Assembly: GCA_008711295.1 (NCBI GenBank)
Contig: VUYV01000230.1
Span: 517,015 to 581,014 of the forward strand
From: Anarhynchus alexandrinus
Lineage: Eukaryota > Chordata > Aves > Charadriiformes > Charadriidae
Direction: 5' to 3'
Length of the DNA: 64,000 nt
The notes beneath the pieces are model-generated. The model was not told the origin of the DNA and ran no database searches. It worked only from the letters and a program-made list of their open reading frames with translations. Positions 45,819 through 58,080 of this stretch are shown piece by piece (the stretch's first letter is position 1; every line of letters begins with the position of its first letter). The position numbers were made by a program, and so were the translations under genes.

Positions 45819-48800
45819 GAGTGACCGAGGGGTGGTTTGCAGTTAAAAATAAATAAAACAGGTGATTTTGAAACCAAACGAGTTTTTTTTGTTTTGTTTG
45901 CATCCTGAAATTGAAAAGGAACTTGAGGTCAGTGAGAAGGACCAGGAGGCTCCTGGATGAGTGGCAATCCCTTACAAGGGGCATTCCTCACCCCAGGTCC
46001 CAACTGTCCAACCTCCCCGACAGCCTCGTTAAGGACGAGGGAGCTGCCCTGGGAACAAGGAATGCCCATCTCCACGTCTCCGGGTGCTGTAACCAATGGG
46101 ACATAACGCAAATATTTCCCGGCGCGACAAATCAGAGCCTCAGGCGAACATCTGGAACGGGTCCCACACCCGGCAGTGAAGCTTCAAAGATGCAACCACA
46201 CCTTAAAACTTTCAAATGCCTTCCCATGTAGTTAAATCGGGGCGGTTAATTTGCGTTGAGTGGATATTGTGGAATAGAAATGTGGTTTCCAACCCTTCAC
46301 CTGCCCCAGCTGCCCTCTAGCAGCGGTTCAAGCTGATTTTAGCTACCGCAGAGGTCGTCAAAGGGATGGGGACCTTTGATCACTTCAATTACTTCTGCTG
46401 CCTTCCAAGCACCGTCTCTCTCCTGCACGCTGTCGAGAACGACTGTTTATTAAAAAATGTTGTGACTAATTTACTGAGTTTTTAATTAAGCCGTCATGTT
46501 GAAACAGAACTGTCTCTTGGGAGGCGAACACACATTTTATGGTCATTTAATTTTTGCTTAGGATTTTAAAATTTACTTCTGGCATACTTAGAATTATTAA
46601 GATTCAGGGATTCTTGCCCATTTGTGGCGATTACAAGGCATAAATCAGTAAGCTTAGTGAAGGTGGGAAGAAAATTGCAAAGTTGGATTTTTCTGTATTA
46701 TTTGTGTTTGCCTTTACACATTTTTTTGTACAAATACACTCTGGTTGGGGGCAAAGTTGACAGTCATCCGTGGAAGTGGGTGTGTGCATGGGCACGGGGA
46801 GAATCTCAGCACCTGAGATGAGAACAGGGCCGGTTACAGCGGCAAATATCAGCTTTGTGGGAACAGTCTGTGTGGGAACAGCCTCAGTACGGACCAAACC
46901 TGTGGAAAACCAGAGACTCACACTGCCATGAATTACTGTGCGAGGGACAGCAAGACTATTCTTCGCTAAGTACCTCTCTTCCTGCCTGATTCCTTATCTT
47001 CCCTTTCTGCACTCATCTGACCTCTCTTTTTGTATCCCTTTTCCTCTCTGGAGACCTTTAAGCAGCCAAGAACATGCTGGCGGGTGCCCAGCAGATGAGA
47101 GAAGATCACAGATACATAGCCAGATGCTCCAGGGCTCTCCTGTCTGCCACAGCCGCCGTAAGTCATGAGCATCTGGAGGATGTCTCAGCATGATGCTGGC
47201 ACGTAGGAGGTGGCTGTGATGTTCTGGCTACTGCCATTGTCACTCTCCGAATGTCCTCTGGGGGGGAGGGACACACCATGACACACTTCTGGCAGGAAAA
47301 ATGTTCGACCTGCGAATTACCTGTAAGCGTCCCAGCCGAGACAGCCACCACAAGGGCTCTGACAAGTAATAGGTTCCTCCACGGGGATAATTTTGGCCTA
47401 AGAAAGGCTCAGCTCCAGTCAAGCAGTCACTAAAGGAAGGATATGTCTAAGATACAGTGAAAAATTACTACGTGTGGTCATGGAGGAGAGCAGCAGGACT
47501 ACATTTCCTTACAGACATTCCGTGGGCATTTCACAGCAACCTTGTCTGTAAGCTCAGGGTTGCCAATCCCCATTCTTACTGACCCCTCTTTCACGCGACT
47601 AAAAAGTAAAAGAGTTTAATGCCTTTCTTGCAGGAGGGTTGTGAGATTTGCTTAGCTAATGACTAAAAAGAGCTGTGAGAGCTTTCGGTGAAAAACACAT
47701 TAGAAAGGGGAAGTAAAAGTATTGACATTTTCCTCTAAGTGTCCTGCTAGTAATAGTGCTTTAAGATCATTCTGTGTGTCCCCGGTCTCAGTGGGACACA
47801 ATCGTTGTCATTATAATTCCCTTCTAGATAACACGAGTGAGATTCAGATGCTCCTGGACATAAAAGAGAGTGTTATCAGCCCCCCCGTGCCGTCCTGTTG
47901 CTTAGAAGCCCGTTCTCTGTGCCGGAGTTATTTTATCAGATAACCAGAAGAGTCTGCAAATCCACACTCCCACGAGCGCAGAATCATCTTCTTGGCCTAT
48001 TAGGTGAAGTGTCCAGCTCACAAGCAGAGAGCTGCTCCCAAGGACAGGACATTGCCAGGGAAGATTTATTGCTGTGATGGTTTTATGCTGGGCGTTACAT
48101 GAGCTACCCAAAGGTCCCAAGACCAGACCAACTCGTTGCAGACACGCTGTCTCCTGGGAACGTGTGGTTGGAGAAGGAGGAAGGGGGGGAAGATCTTCCG
48201 TGAGCAGAGCAACGGCAGACTTTGGAGTTGCAACTGCAACTGGAAAAGACATTGCGTCTTTCTCTCTAGTTTTGTATCTTAGGTACTTTGATGAACAGAA
48301 AATAGAGAGAAGAAAGCTGCTGTAGGGGTAGTCAGTGCCTTAGAAGCACCTGGAGGTCTTCTCTGTGAGGCACGATGTGCCAGAAACCCCATCTAGATAC
48401 CTACAGCTCTTCTGCTTGGCCTGAGCTAAAGCATCTCCAGGGCCATTGCTGCCCACAGCTGCCTGATACCTGCCCCTACCCGAGAGGGCTCGGCCGCGGG
48501 GCTCTGCCCTTCCCCACGCTCTGGGCAGCGTGGGCATTACTGTAGAGAAGAAATGCAAGATTTCTGGGGTCAGCACGCACAGGGGCCTGACCGCCCCGAT
48601 GGGCATTTGTGCACAGCGTCCCACATGCTGCTCCAGGGACCAGCCGCTCTTTCCCAAGGAAGGCATCATCTCTTAAACTGTACGAGCCTTAGTGGCTCGA
48701 AACCAAAGATGCCTTCTCATCAGCTTCAGAAGTGACAAAATATTTCACCTGATAAGTGACATTTGACATTTCCAAGTTGAAATCATTTTGATACTTTGAA

Positions 48801-49848
48801 AATAGAACATTACAATTCCAATTCCCCTTCCCACCATTTGGGATAAAACCCAATACTGAAATGTCTAAATTCATCCCTGGGTGGAAATCCACAAGTGCTT
48901 AACTCTTGTATTAAGAAAGTTTTTGGTTTTATATTTCCCATCCATCAAGCGGAGAACAGAGCATGGTCTATGAGTGATTCTGACGCCGCTGCAGAGGGAC
49001 AAACCGGCAATTCTTGTGACAAGCACAAGATTAAATCTCTGAGAATAGCAGCACGTGAGAAGTACAAGTATCTAAAATGTTCACTTCAGTGATTCTGCTG
49101 CAGTAAGAAGTGCCCTCAACGTCTACATGCAGTCTAGTGATCTCTGCTCATCAAAATGTTGCTTGCATTTTAGGTACCCTTTAATCAAGAGCTTGTGAAG
49201 AGATCATTTCCGAAATCAGGCCCCTGTGACAGAGTGTAAAAACAAGGCGCAGCCCAAAGCAGCCATGGAACCGGCTCCTTGCCAAAAGCCTGGACTGCTC
49301 GAAGGCAGGAAAGGTCCAGGAGGAATGCGTGAGGAGAAACTGTCACTTTGTACAGGTTCTCCATCTAAAGGCAAAGAAATAAGCGGCTGCACTTGTGTGT
49401 ACCTGGGTGTCCCAGCAGAGCAAGACCTTCTCGTTCCCTCCAGGCCTTCAAAAACCCGTGTTCGCTATGCAGCCACAATTGCTTCCCTAAAGGAGCTCCA
49501 TCCTGGACACTGACTGGGACAGGGATTTTGCAAAACCATTAGTATCCAGTTGTACAATAATAGACACGCATGAGGGAGCAACAATGAAGTCGCCCTGCTG
49601 ACTTCATGCAGGTAGTTCCTATCTTCTGGATTCTGGAGGTGCATCTTCTGCATTTGAAGAGCTGAACACTCTCACTGCGTTAGGAGGCGCCAGTGCTGCG
49701 GATAGACATCGATGCGATGCGTTGGTGGGAGGGTTGAGTTAGCCCGGAGCCGTTTAACGTGTGTTACACCATGGCTACACAAAGAGGTGTCCCAACATGT
49801 TGAGGATGTTGGTGTCCTGGAGTGTGTAGATGAAGGAGTGGCTTGAGC

Positions 49849-49875
49849 GGGAACGGGAATGGGAATGGGAATGGG
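49849..49875 (+). repeat. GGGAAT hexamer array / G-quadruplex motif
   Basis: Five GGG runs are spaced exactly six bases apart with AAC or AAT loops. This is both a short microsatellite and a textbook G-quadruplex motif with three-base loops. It is not the vertebrate telomere unit TTAGGG. Confidence 0.85.
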
Positions 49876-50071
49876 CAGCAACTCCTTGACCTGCCCTCCT
49901 TCCCACAGCCAAATATTAACAGACTGAGCTCGTCTGTTCCTTTCAACGTCGTTGCCCGCAAGGGGAAGTAGGGATAAAAAAATAACCTGTGCTCCAGACC
50001 CCCGTAGTGACTGTCGCAAGGCCCTGATATCTCTTTTGATCATCTTCGCACTCCGATCTGCACATTCGTCA

Positions 50072-50143
50072 CCTATGGCAGGGGGGTTGGAACTCGATGA
50101 TCTTCAAGGTCCTTTCCAACCTAAACCATTCTGATTCTATGAT
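50072..50143 (+). mobile_element. CR1 tail fragment, 72 bp
   Basis: CCTATGGCAGGGGGGTTGGA leads through TCTTCAAGGTCCTTTCCAAC to ATTCTGATTCTATGAT. Only the last part of the CR1 3' UTR was inserted, an extreme 5' truncation. Confidence 0.92.
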
Positions 50144-53100
50144 ATATCCCAAAGCTGCAGTTTCCCCCTAACTTCACACTGTTGAGTTTGATGTGTCCAG
50201 GCATCTTCGTGTCCAAAATTACATTCCTAGCTGGATATCTGCGTCCAAACTGAACATGGCACAGTCATGCGGCTAAAATGGTTCTAATGGCCCCCCTAGT
50301 CGTTCACGTGTAGGTGATAAGCGCTGCCACAAAATGCTGTTGGCTCATAGCAGCTCTTCTACAAATCACTGTGCTAAAAGACCACTGCTGGCTTCCGCGA
50401 TCGTCACCCACCCCGGCCGTGGCTTTGTAGGCGGCGAAGGTCTGGGGAAATGGGAGGGCCAGAAGGGTGGGCAAATTTAGCTGGGCATTCACAGCAATCA
50501 GTGAAAGTGTTCGGTCTCATTGTCTTCCACATAGCCAATATTAAGAAAATTACTGCTAATTTTCAGCTGCTGGCTAACAGTTATGGATTCTGCAGAGACT
50601 TTCTATTGCCAAGGCTTGGACAGGCAGTTGATGACAAATGAAGAGGCTGATGAGTCCTGGTGAGACTCAGACTTTGGCTGTCTGCACCGTTTGGAGGCGG
50701 TAGCTGAGGGCATTACCACCCGCAGCCCTGACCGGCTGCGCTCCGTGTCGCCTCTTTGCCTTCAGAAAGCAAAGAGCTCACGCCGAACCTGCGGGAATGG
50801 GGGACTTCAAACATAAGAGTCAGGAGAGGGAAGGCCCGGGGGAGTCAAAACGCTCAGAGCAGGACAAGGCCAGCACAGTTTCATTTCATGATAAAACACG
50901 TGAAAAAAACCCAGCATGAGTAATCTCCAGATTTAGAGAAATTGCAAAACAAAGACAATCTTAAGAAAATACCTGTTTTGAAGACAGTTTCATAGTAGGA
51001 TTGACCTGAACAGTTCATTCTTATAAAATCTAAAAATTTCCTGCTGATGCTGATATTTACTGTTAATCATATTCTTTTACTGGTATATATTTGTAAAATG
51101 GCATAGCAAAATAAGAGCATTCCAAAATGAGAAATTGAAATGTTCCATTATGATATTGTCATAATGTTTCGACACCATCAAAACGCTTTCCCTTCCCTCC
51201 TGAAAAAACCCCAACGTGTAGTATATAATGATACCTTTCCCCAAAGCATTTCAGCGAAATACAGTTTTCAACATCTAAACACTCAGCCCGCGCGGTTCGT
51301 ACCCGCTTCCAGTATTTAGCTAGTTCTGGGGCTGGGTTGATCACAAACAGTACGGAGGTGACATCCCCACCCCAATATCATCAGACCCAGAGGGGTTTTG
51401 TCACGTGGAGGGGTATCAGCCGCACACCCTCACGCTCCAGAGCGCGACTGCGTCCTGGACACGCAGAGATGCTCTTGGCTCTATTGCCTGGAAGGATGTG
51501 GGTGTCCGAGGGGTGTGAAAGTGTTTCTAGAACAGATCACTCAGCTTTTTTTTTGCTGTAAAGTAATTGTTTTCAGAGCTTTTGAGCATCCAGGGACTTC
51601 AGCGACAGAATTTGCACGCTCTCAACTTGGAAAAATCATGCTGTAAATAAAATCCCAGGTGGGATCTTAGAGCGTTGCAGCAAGCTGGGAGCCATCCATC
51701 CAGCAGCGAAAGCTCCCAGATTGTGGAGGCATCTCCCAGGAGGAGTGGGCAGGAGCCTGGGGGCTTGAAACAGATTAAAATCAGGTGGGAAGATAGAACT
51801 TGTTAACATATGGGGGAGCACAGACTGGTCTTTCGGGTCTTTTCCACCTCTAACGTTTAGGTTTTTATGAGCTGGCAAAACTTTGCACGCAAGTTTGCCC
51901 ACACCGGCCAGTTGTGGGGGAGATGGAGCCCTGAGCTGAAGGTCCTTGCTGCCAGATGTGTCTACAAATCTCTTCGGCTTCCGTGTGATGGGATGCTCCG
52001 AGGTCCTTTCCTGATGGTGTCAACAGAGAGGTGGCATTAAGGCTTCAGAAGGTTTCACGGGAAGGACCTTGAGGTGACCTCAGTCCAGAATAGGTGGGGT
52101 TTTATCGAGGTTTCTTTCCACATCCCTAAGCTTATGGAGAGGTACAGGTTCAGAGCAAAACAGTCTCGTCCTGGAGGGCTTTGAGTAAGTGGACTTGGCA
52201 GGGAGAGAAGGGAAATGGTAAAGCATATGTAGAAACACGAGTGAAGACTTCATTGTAGGCATGTTGGGAAGGCAGCTTCAGGACACAGTGATGAAGTGTC
52301 TTTCACAAGTAGTCTGCTCCGGCAAAGCTTAAATCAAGCAGTTCTGAAGTTCATGCTGAGAGACCCCGAGCTTCATTTGTCAGGAAATTTAACACTTCCA
52401 AGGGCATTTGACTTGAAAAATGGGAGCACTTATTGTGATTCAAGCCTGGTGTGACACGGTGGCTGTTTTTCTCCTGTATGGCTGAGGCTTTTCGTGCTTT
52501 GGAGAGAGCACAACTTCTACTTCAGAGGATTTTCCCCGTTCCCAGAAGTCGGGATGGATTATTTTGCAGATGAAGTCATTAGTTACCTGCGGAGTTTTCC
52601 AAAAAGTAGGACGCGGTTTCTTTTTCTAAAATTGTTGCGGGTGAAATTAAACGAGCAATTGTTTGTTTCTCTCTGTGAGTTACCCTAAAGAGCACTTCCA
52701 GCTTCTTTTTCAGCATGCAGATGGACAAGGCCTCTAGTTAATCTCTAACTGAGCTATTGACACGAGGAATGGTGCCATTAAATAAGAATTAAGGATGTGC
52801 TCCCTACCTTTGAGGGAGTTGGTGATAGATTTCCTCGTTTTATAATCTCATTCACTGCAATGTTCTCTCTTCAATCCTTTTCCCTGCATCTCAATTGAGA
52901 TTTTGATGACTCATAAAATTAATCCCCTCTTAGCAGCAAATCTCTCCTCTTCCACGCTTTAATGCGAGGAGCTGCGTTTGCTGATGCCACGTGCCCTCGG
53001 TTGCAGGTGCTCCTCAAGGAGGCACCGAGCTCAGCCCGTGCCTTAGAACCCACCCAAAAATATGCTTTCCCTGGGGGTAGGGACCCTCCTCTGCGCGCTC

Positions 53101-53694
53101 CCAGCTGCAAGGCACAGCATCGATTCCTTATTTGAGTATAATTTGTTGTGGGATAAAATCAGGAAGGGGGTCACTGTCTTCAGGGACGTCCCCCCTGAGG
53201 TGGCCCCGCACATCTTTTGTCGTCTGGCTTTAGGGCAGACAAGTGGGAAGATGCTTCTTGGCTACGAATCTCCATCTGTGGTGGAGAAATAAGTCGTAAA
53301 AATGAACAGAAATGGAGAAAAGCCGGAACCTATTTGCGGGTGGTTCCCTTTCGAAAGAATATTTCCCTGGGAAAAAAATTCTTCATAGGAAGAAATGACT
53401 GAGCACAGTCTTTAAAACCCACCCTGTCTGGAAGGTTAAAAGCACGAGGCGAGGCAGACGTCTGCAGCTAAAAATCCCCACATTTTTAATAAGAGCTGAG
53501 CAGCTCTCGGGAGGGGGTTTGACACCCTCACGGCGGCGGCAGAAAGGCAGTGGAGGCTCCTGCAGAGGGGCTGTGCTGACACCCACCGCACCGCAGGACC
53601 CGGGAGGGGGGATTCGGCTCCAAATCCAAATTTGCTATTAAAAAAAAAAAAGAAAAAGAAAAATTGATTTTAATAATTCCTCTCTGTGAAACTC

Positions 53695-54050
53695 AGTGAC
53701 AGCTACATCTAAGAAACCCGCGGGAATACCTCCGAGAAGGCTGTTTCGAAGTCCCGTGAATGTCTCTGAAGCCGTTTCTGGGGAGGCTGCTTTGGCGGTG
53801 TTCGAGGCAGCGCCGGCGGCGCGCGGCTGCAGCAGCCGCAGCGTGAAAGCGCCTTTCTGCCCTTTCGCAAACAAGCGGGAGAGGGGGGGAGAAATGCCTT
53901 CTCATGAGAAATAATAGAGCGGTTTTGAAAGCGGTAATTAGACAAGTTACCGGCAGCAGCTCCTGTTGGCGGTGCAGAGACGAATGCTTTGTGACGGGGC
54001 GGCGGCGATTGTCGTCGCGTGCTGGGGACGGGCTCGCGTGGCAGGTTTTG
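53695..54050. promoter_or_regulatory. Small CpG island
   Basis: About 34 CpG in about 350 bases, counted by eye, with a core AGCGCCGGCGGCGCGCGGC at about 53809. It includes a non-repetitive stretch at 53895-53955 with GGTAATTAGACAAGTTACCG. CpG-island character is clear, but no transcript can be assigned. Overlapping frames on both strands (up to 143 codons) are expected in such GC-rich DNA. Confidence 0.45.
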
Positions 54051-54414
54051 TTGTTGGCTTTAAATGGGTTCTCCATTTCCAAAGGAGTCTTTTCAAGTGT
54101 TGTGTGACATATAACATTATTCATTATCTAGATGGATGCGTAACAAAAAGAGTTGGGCTTTAGATACAGGCGCATCCACAAAATTGATTTAACTAGGATT
54201 TAATTAGGATTTATTTTGGCAAAGTTCCGGAGCCAAGTAACATCCTGTATTTATATTTAAACTTGTTTTCTTCCTTTAATGAATTGTCTTCCATCCTTCT
54301 ATAAAACATTTCCTTCTTTTCTTGGGAATACCTGTTCCAGAGAGTCCCTGGAGACTGACGACCTTTTTATCACCAGTTTAGTACCTGAGTTACTTCATTC
54401 CCTTCCGGGGAGGA

Positions 54415-54473
54415 ATCCTACCTGTGATGAGGTCCTACCTGTGATCCTACCATGAGGATCCTACCTGTGATCC
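54415..54473. repeat. Imperfect tandem repeat (TCCTACCTGTGAT)
   Basis: TCCTACCTGTGAT occurs three times, with GAGG/CCTACCATGAGG-type linkers, within about 60 bases. A small local duplication with no sign of coding. Confidence 0.8.
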
Positions 54474-54850
54474 ACCTAAGCCAGAGCAGAATTTGGCTCC
54501 TTTGCGGTGCAAAGCAGGGCGCGGGAGGCAGAGGCTCCCGAAAGCCCCCGAGCGCCCATGGCCAGGAGGAGCAGGCTGCCAGGGCGGCACAGCGGTTGCT
54601 TTCAGAAGGACCCATGTCCCGAGCGGAGGTCAGAAATCCCCACACGCTTCCACACCTGACAAGAACCGGTTTTCCACCCACCCCCCCCATCCTCACCTGC
54701 CCCACGGCTGTTCCTCCGGGATCCTGCCGGGTGACTTTTCCAAACCTCGTCCCAGAAGCCAGCTCTGATGCGACTGTCCCAGACCATTTATTTTTTTTTC
54801 TTTTTTCAGCTGTAATTTCTTTGTCGTTCTAACAAAGCTCTCCCTAAGTT

Positions 54851-55003
54851 GGTTGTTGAGGCCCCATCCCTGGAGGTGTTCAAGGCCAGGCTGGACGTGG
54901 CCTTGGGCAACCTGGGCTGGTGGGAGGTGTCCCTGCCTATGGCAGGGGGGTTGGAACTCAATGATCTTCAAGGTCCTTTCCAACCTAAACCATTCTATGA
55001 TTC
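54851..55003 (+). mobile_element. CR1 3' end, about 150 bp
   Basis: GGTTGTTGAGGCCCCATCCC through GTTCAAGGCCAGGCTGGACG to CCATTCTATGATTCT. The last ORF2 codons ([16 protein letters not shown] block) and the 3' UTR are retained. It resembles the copies at 5598 and 36142. Confidence 0.94.
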
Positions 55004-57514
55004 TAAGTAGTGCCCCGCGTGGCTCACGCTGTGGTGTCCGCCCACAGTAATTCTCCAGCCTCGGAGCCCCGTCCTTGCCGTGACGCTCCGCAGCGGTCAG
55101 GCACCCACTGGGATAGGAGCCATCCCATTCCATTGGTGTCCTGGACTGGTCGGGAAAACCCCTTCTAATTAACACCCCGTTCACTAGTAAACCCCTCCAA
55201 ATACAATATAACTCATCTCTCACCTACAGAGGGATTTTATATGTCTGATTTTTGGTCTTTCACTAAAGGGTTTAAGTTGGTTATAAAGCACGGAGGAGCG
55301 TTTGCGGCGGACGGACTTCCCAGGATAAATCCCCGTCGCGCCCGCACCTGAAACTATAGAAGAAATGAGGCCTGGGGATGCTGCTGGTCATCATCCTACC
55401 CCCGGTACGCTGTCCCTCCGTGGCTCTACCGCTGAAAAAAGTGACTACCACCTCTTCTCCCGCTAAATTAGATTAGCTCCTGTGTTTCATAACGCTCCTG
55501 AAACACGTACAGGCAGTGGAGGTAACAAAGATGCAGTAGCCAAAGTCTAGAGGCAGCAATATTTCATCGACTAACCCAAAATAGTAAAGCATATGCAAGG
55601 GAGAAAAAGCTCTAAATAAACAAAACCACAATCTGCTCTTATAAAAATATATTTGAATAGTATGTGCATAACAGACTGGGTTCCCCCCAGGGCGTTTCCA
55701 ACATTTCCGAGGGTTCGAATGGGTAACAGCTCTGAAATGTGACATATTTTCAGCCCTAAAAAGCTCCGAGTCGTAGTAATTACTAACTCTTTTCTTTAAG
55801 TAGGGCTATATTGGCATCGGATTATGGTTTATATTATTTTTAAATGACAGTAGCAAAATGACAGTTTCGGCTGTTTATTTTTGGAAGAGAGGAGCTTTTA
55901 AAGGAGGTTATAGGAGAAGTGATGCTGGCGCCGACGGTGGCTGTGGCGGGTGGAAGGTAACCTCATCTCTCTGTAAAACCAAACCGGTGGGGCAATCCCT
56001 GGTCTTTCAGGTTTCCAGGATATCCCAGCAGGGTGACAGGAACAGTTAGAATTAACCTCCAGAAGATCCCTGCGGTAATACTGTTTGCGGTATCAGTGAG
56101 GCTCCACCTAACCCGGTGTTTGCAGTCTTAGAAACCACAATAAGTGTTGATTAATTGAAAAAAAAAACCAAAACCAACAGAGGAATGGAGTCGGGTGCTT
56201 AAGGGACACGTTCCGTTACGACTAAATTACAATACTAATTTTTTAATAAATATGCAAAGTATGTACACTGCAAGGAGGGAGAGGAAAGCTAATTCAAGGA
56301 GCTCTAAGTAGGAGTAATGCAATAATGCCAAGAAAGGGAGCGTCTTCACCGAGCACCAGGGAGAATTGCTTGACAGTGAACTGTATTTCCATAAATTCAT
56401 TCCTCACTGGAAACCGCAGAAACTCCATTACTGGAGGCGCTGAGCGCGGGGCGGTGCCGAGCGCGCCGCGCTGTGTTGAGCGCAGGTCTGCGGTGCCGGC
56501 GCCGGGACCGGGTGCCCCGGTGGGTGCTGCCCACGGCGGGGTGGGACAGTGGAAATGCTGATTCACCAAATGCAGAGCTTTGATTTATCTTTTTTTTTTC
56601 TTGTCGACTGGGAATATGGTGGTTTTGCTAAAAAATATCCTCAAGTCCTACGTGCTGTTCAGAGAGAAAATCTCCAACCAGAGTTTTTCTCTGCGGTCAG
56701 GGCTTGTGCTGGGAGAACCACCGTTCAACCCACCGTGCGGTCGCACTCGGAGTAACTGTCTGAAGTCAGGGTTTGCAGGTAACACCACCGATCTTAAAAT
56801 GTTCCTTTTCCCCCTTAAACCAAAGCCCGTGACGTCAAGGTGTTAAGGGTGGTGGATAAGTTTGCCCTCACCCTTTTGTTTTGCCGAAGGTCGCTCAGCT
56901 CTTGGCTGTTTCGACCCGCTGATGCTGCTGATGCTGATGGAAGTTTATCATCTGAATAAACAATATTCTTAATATAGCAAAGTGCGCGCTGTACTGGGGA
57001 ATCGTGTCCTCTTGGAAAACGATGATTAATGCAATCAGAGCCTCCTCCCATTAGGATCTCTCAGACAAGTGTTCCCGTGTACTGAGCATTCCTTGGCTGC
57101 TGCTGGGGACCAGGCTCTGGATCCTGCAAAGCTCAGGGCTCAGCCCCATCCCCGCGAGCCCCATCACTGCGTGTCTGCGCTCCACGGACGTTTTTACACC
57201 TCTCAGCCTTCGCTTGGCTGCCAAGGGATGGCGGGACATAGACACGGCGTTTGCAGAATTGCAGGCAGCAGCTTGCAGGAGCAAAAGCCGCGGGGAGGAT
57301 GGCGAGAAGCGCCGGCTCTGAGGCAGGGACGAGGTGTTGGAGCATTTCAGCCACAGCCCCCTGCCACGCGGCGACCTTGGCTGGAGGCATTTTGTCAGGC
57401 TGCGTCGTGGTTATACACTGGCGCTGTGTGACTGCTCTCGGCATCACAATACGATATGCAAACAGCATGAAAAGGAAAATAAAATACCTTCCAGCACAAA
57501 ATCCTCACATTTTC
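55004..57514. other. Unique sequence, no gene recognised
   Basis: Non-repetitive. It contains a short, extremely CpG-dense patch at 56428-56540 (about 18 CpG in 113 bases), an AT-rich run with TTGATTAATTG near 56150 and ordinary mixed sequence. No exon is recognisable. Confidence 0.55.
56428..56540. promoter_or_regulatory. Short CpG-dense patch
   Basis: Roughly 18 CpG in 113 bases with GCGCGCCGCGC and GCCGGCGCCGGGACCGGG words. It is too short for standard island criteria. It could be a promoter core or a local GC-biased relic. Confidence 0.35.
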
Positions 57515-58080
57515 GTAGAATCATCGAATCATAGACTGGTTTGGGTTGGAAGGCACCTTGAAGATCATCCAGTTCCAACCCCCTGCCATGGGCAGGGACA
57601 CCTCCCACCAGCCCAGGTTGCCCAAGGCCACGTCCAGCCTGGCCTTGAACACCTCCAGGGATGGGGCAGCCACAGCTTCTCGGGGCAACCTGCGCCAGGG
57701 GCTCACCACCCTCACAGCCAAGAATTTCTTCCTCATATCTCATCTAAACCTGCCCTCTTCCAGTTTGAAGCCATTCCCCCTCGTCCTATCACTCCATGCC
57801 CTTGTAAAAAGTCCCTCCCCAGCTCTCCTGGAGCCCCTTTAGGGACTGGAAGGGGCTCTAAGGTCTCCCCGGAGCCTTCTCTTCTCCAGGCTGAACCCCC
57901 CCAACTCTCCCAGCCTGTCCTCCCAGCAGAGGGGCTCCAGCCCTCGCAGCATCTCCGGGGCCTCCTCTGGCCCCGCTCCAACAGCTCCGTGTCCTTCCTA
58001 TGTTGGGGGCTCCAGAGCTGGAGGTAGTACTCCAGGTGGGGTCTCACGAGAGTGGAGCAGAGGGGCAGAATCACCTCCCT
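57515..58080 (-). mobile_element. CR1 LINE, 5'-truncated
   Basis: It runs from the tail TAGAATCATCGAATCATAGA to the ORF2 block reading [20 protein letters not shown] at about 58040-58080. There it switches to non-CR1 DNA at CACCTCCCT/GAAACATT. The ORF2 frame is interrupted: the [16 protein letters not shown] block and the upstream blocks are only partly in one frame. It is very similar in subfamily to the copy at 30051. Confidence 0.95.

Larger units (their letters stand above)
43522..50071. other. Unique sequence, no gene recognised
   Basis: Non-repetitive apart from short items: a 13-bp tandem duplication at 45345-45370, palindrome-rich segments at 45757-45925 and 48725-48800, A-rich runs near 45145-45165 and a GGGAAT hexamer array at 49849-49875. 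The AT-rich block at 46440-46600 looks conserved-element-like. Reading frames are short. Confidence 0.55.
50144..54850. other. Unique sequence, CpG-rich patch near the end
   Basis: No gene is recognised. It includes a hairpin at 51146-51166 (CATTATGA, TATTG loop, TCATAATG), an A-rich run at 53640-53664, a CpG-rich island at 53695-54050 and a small tandem repeat at 54415-54473. Confidence 0.55.
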
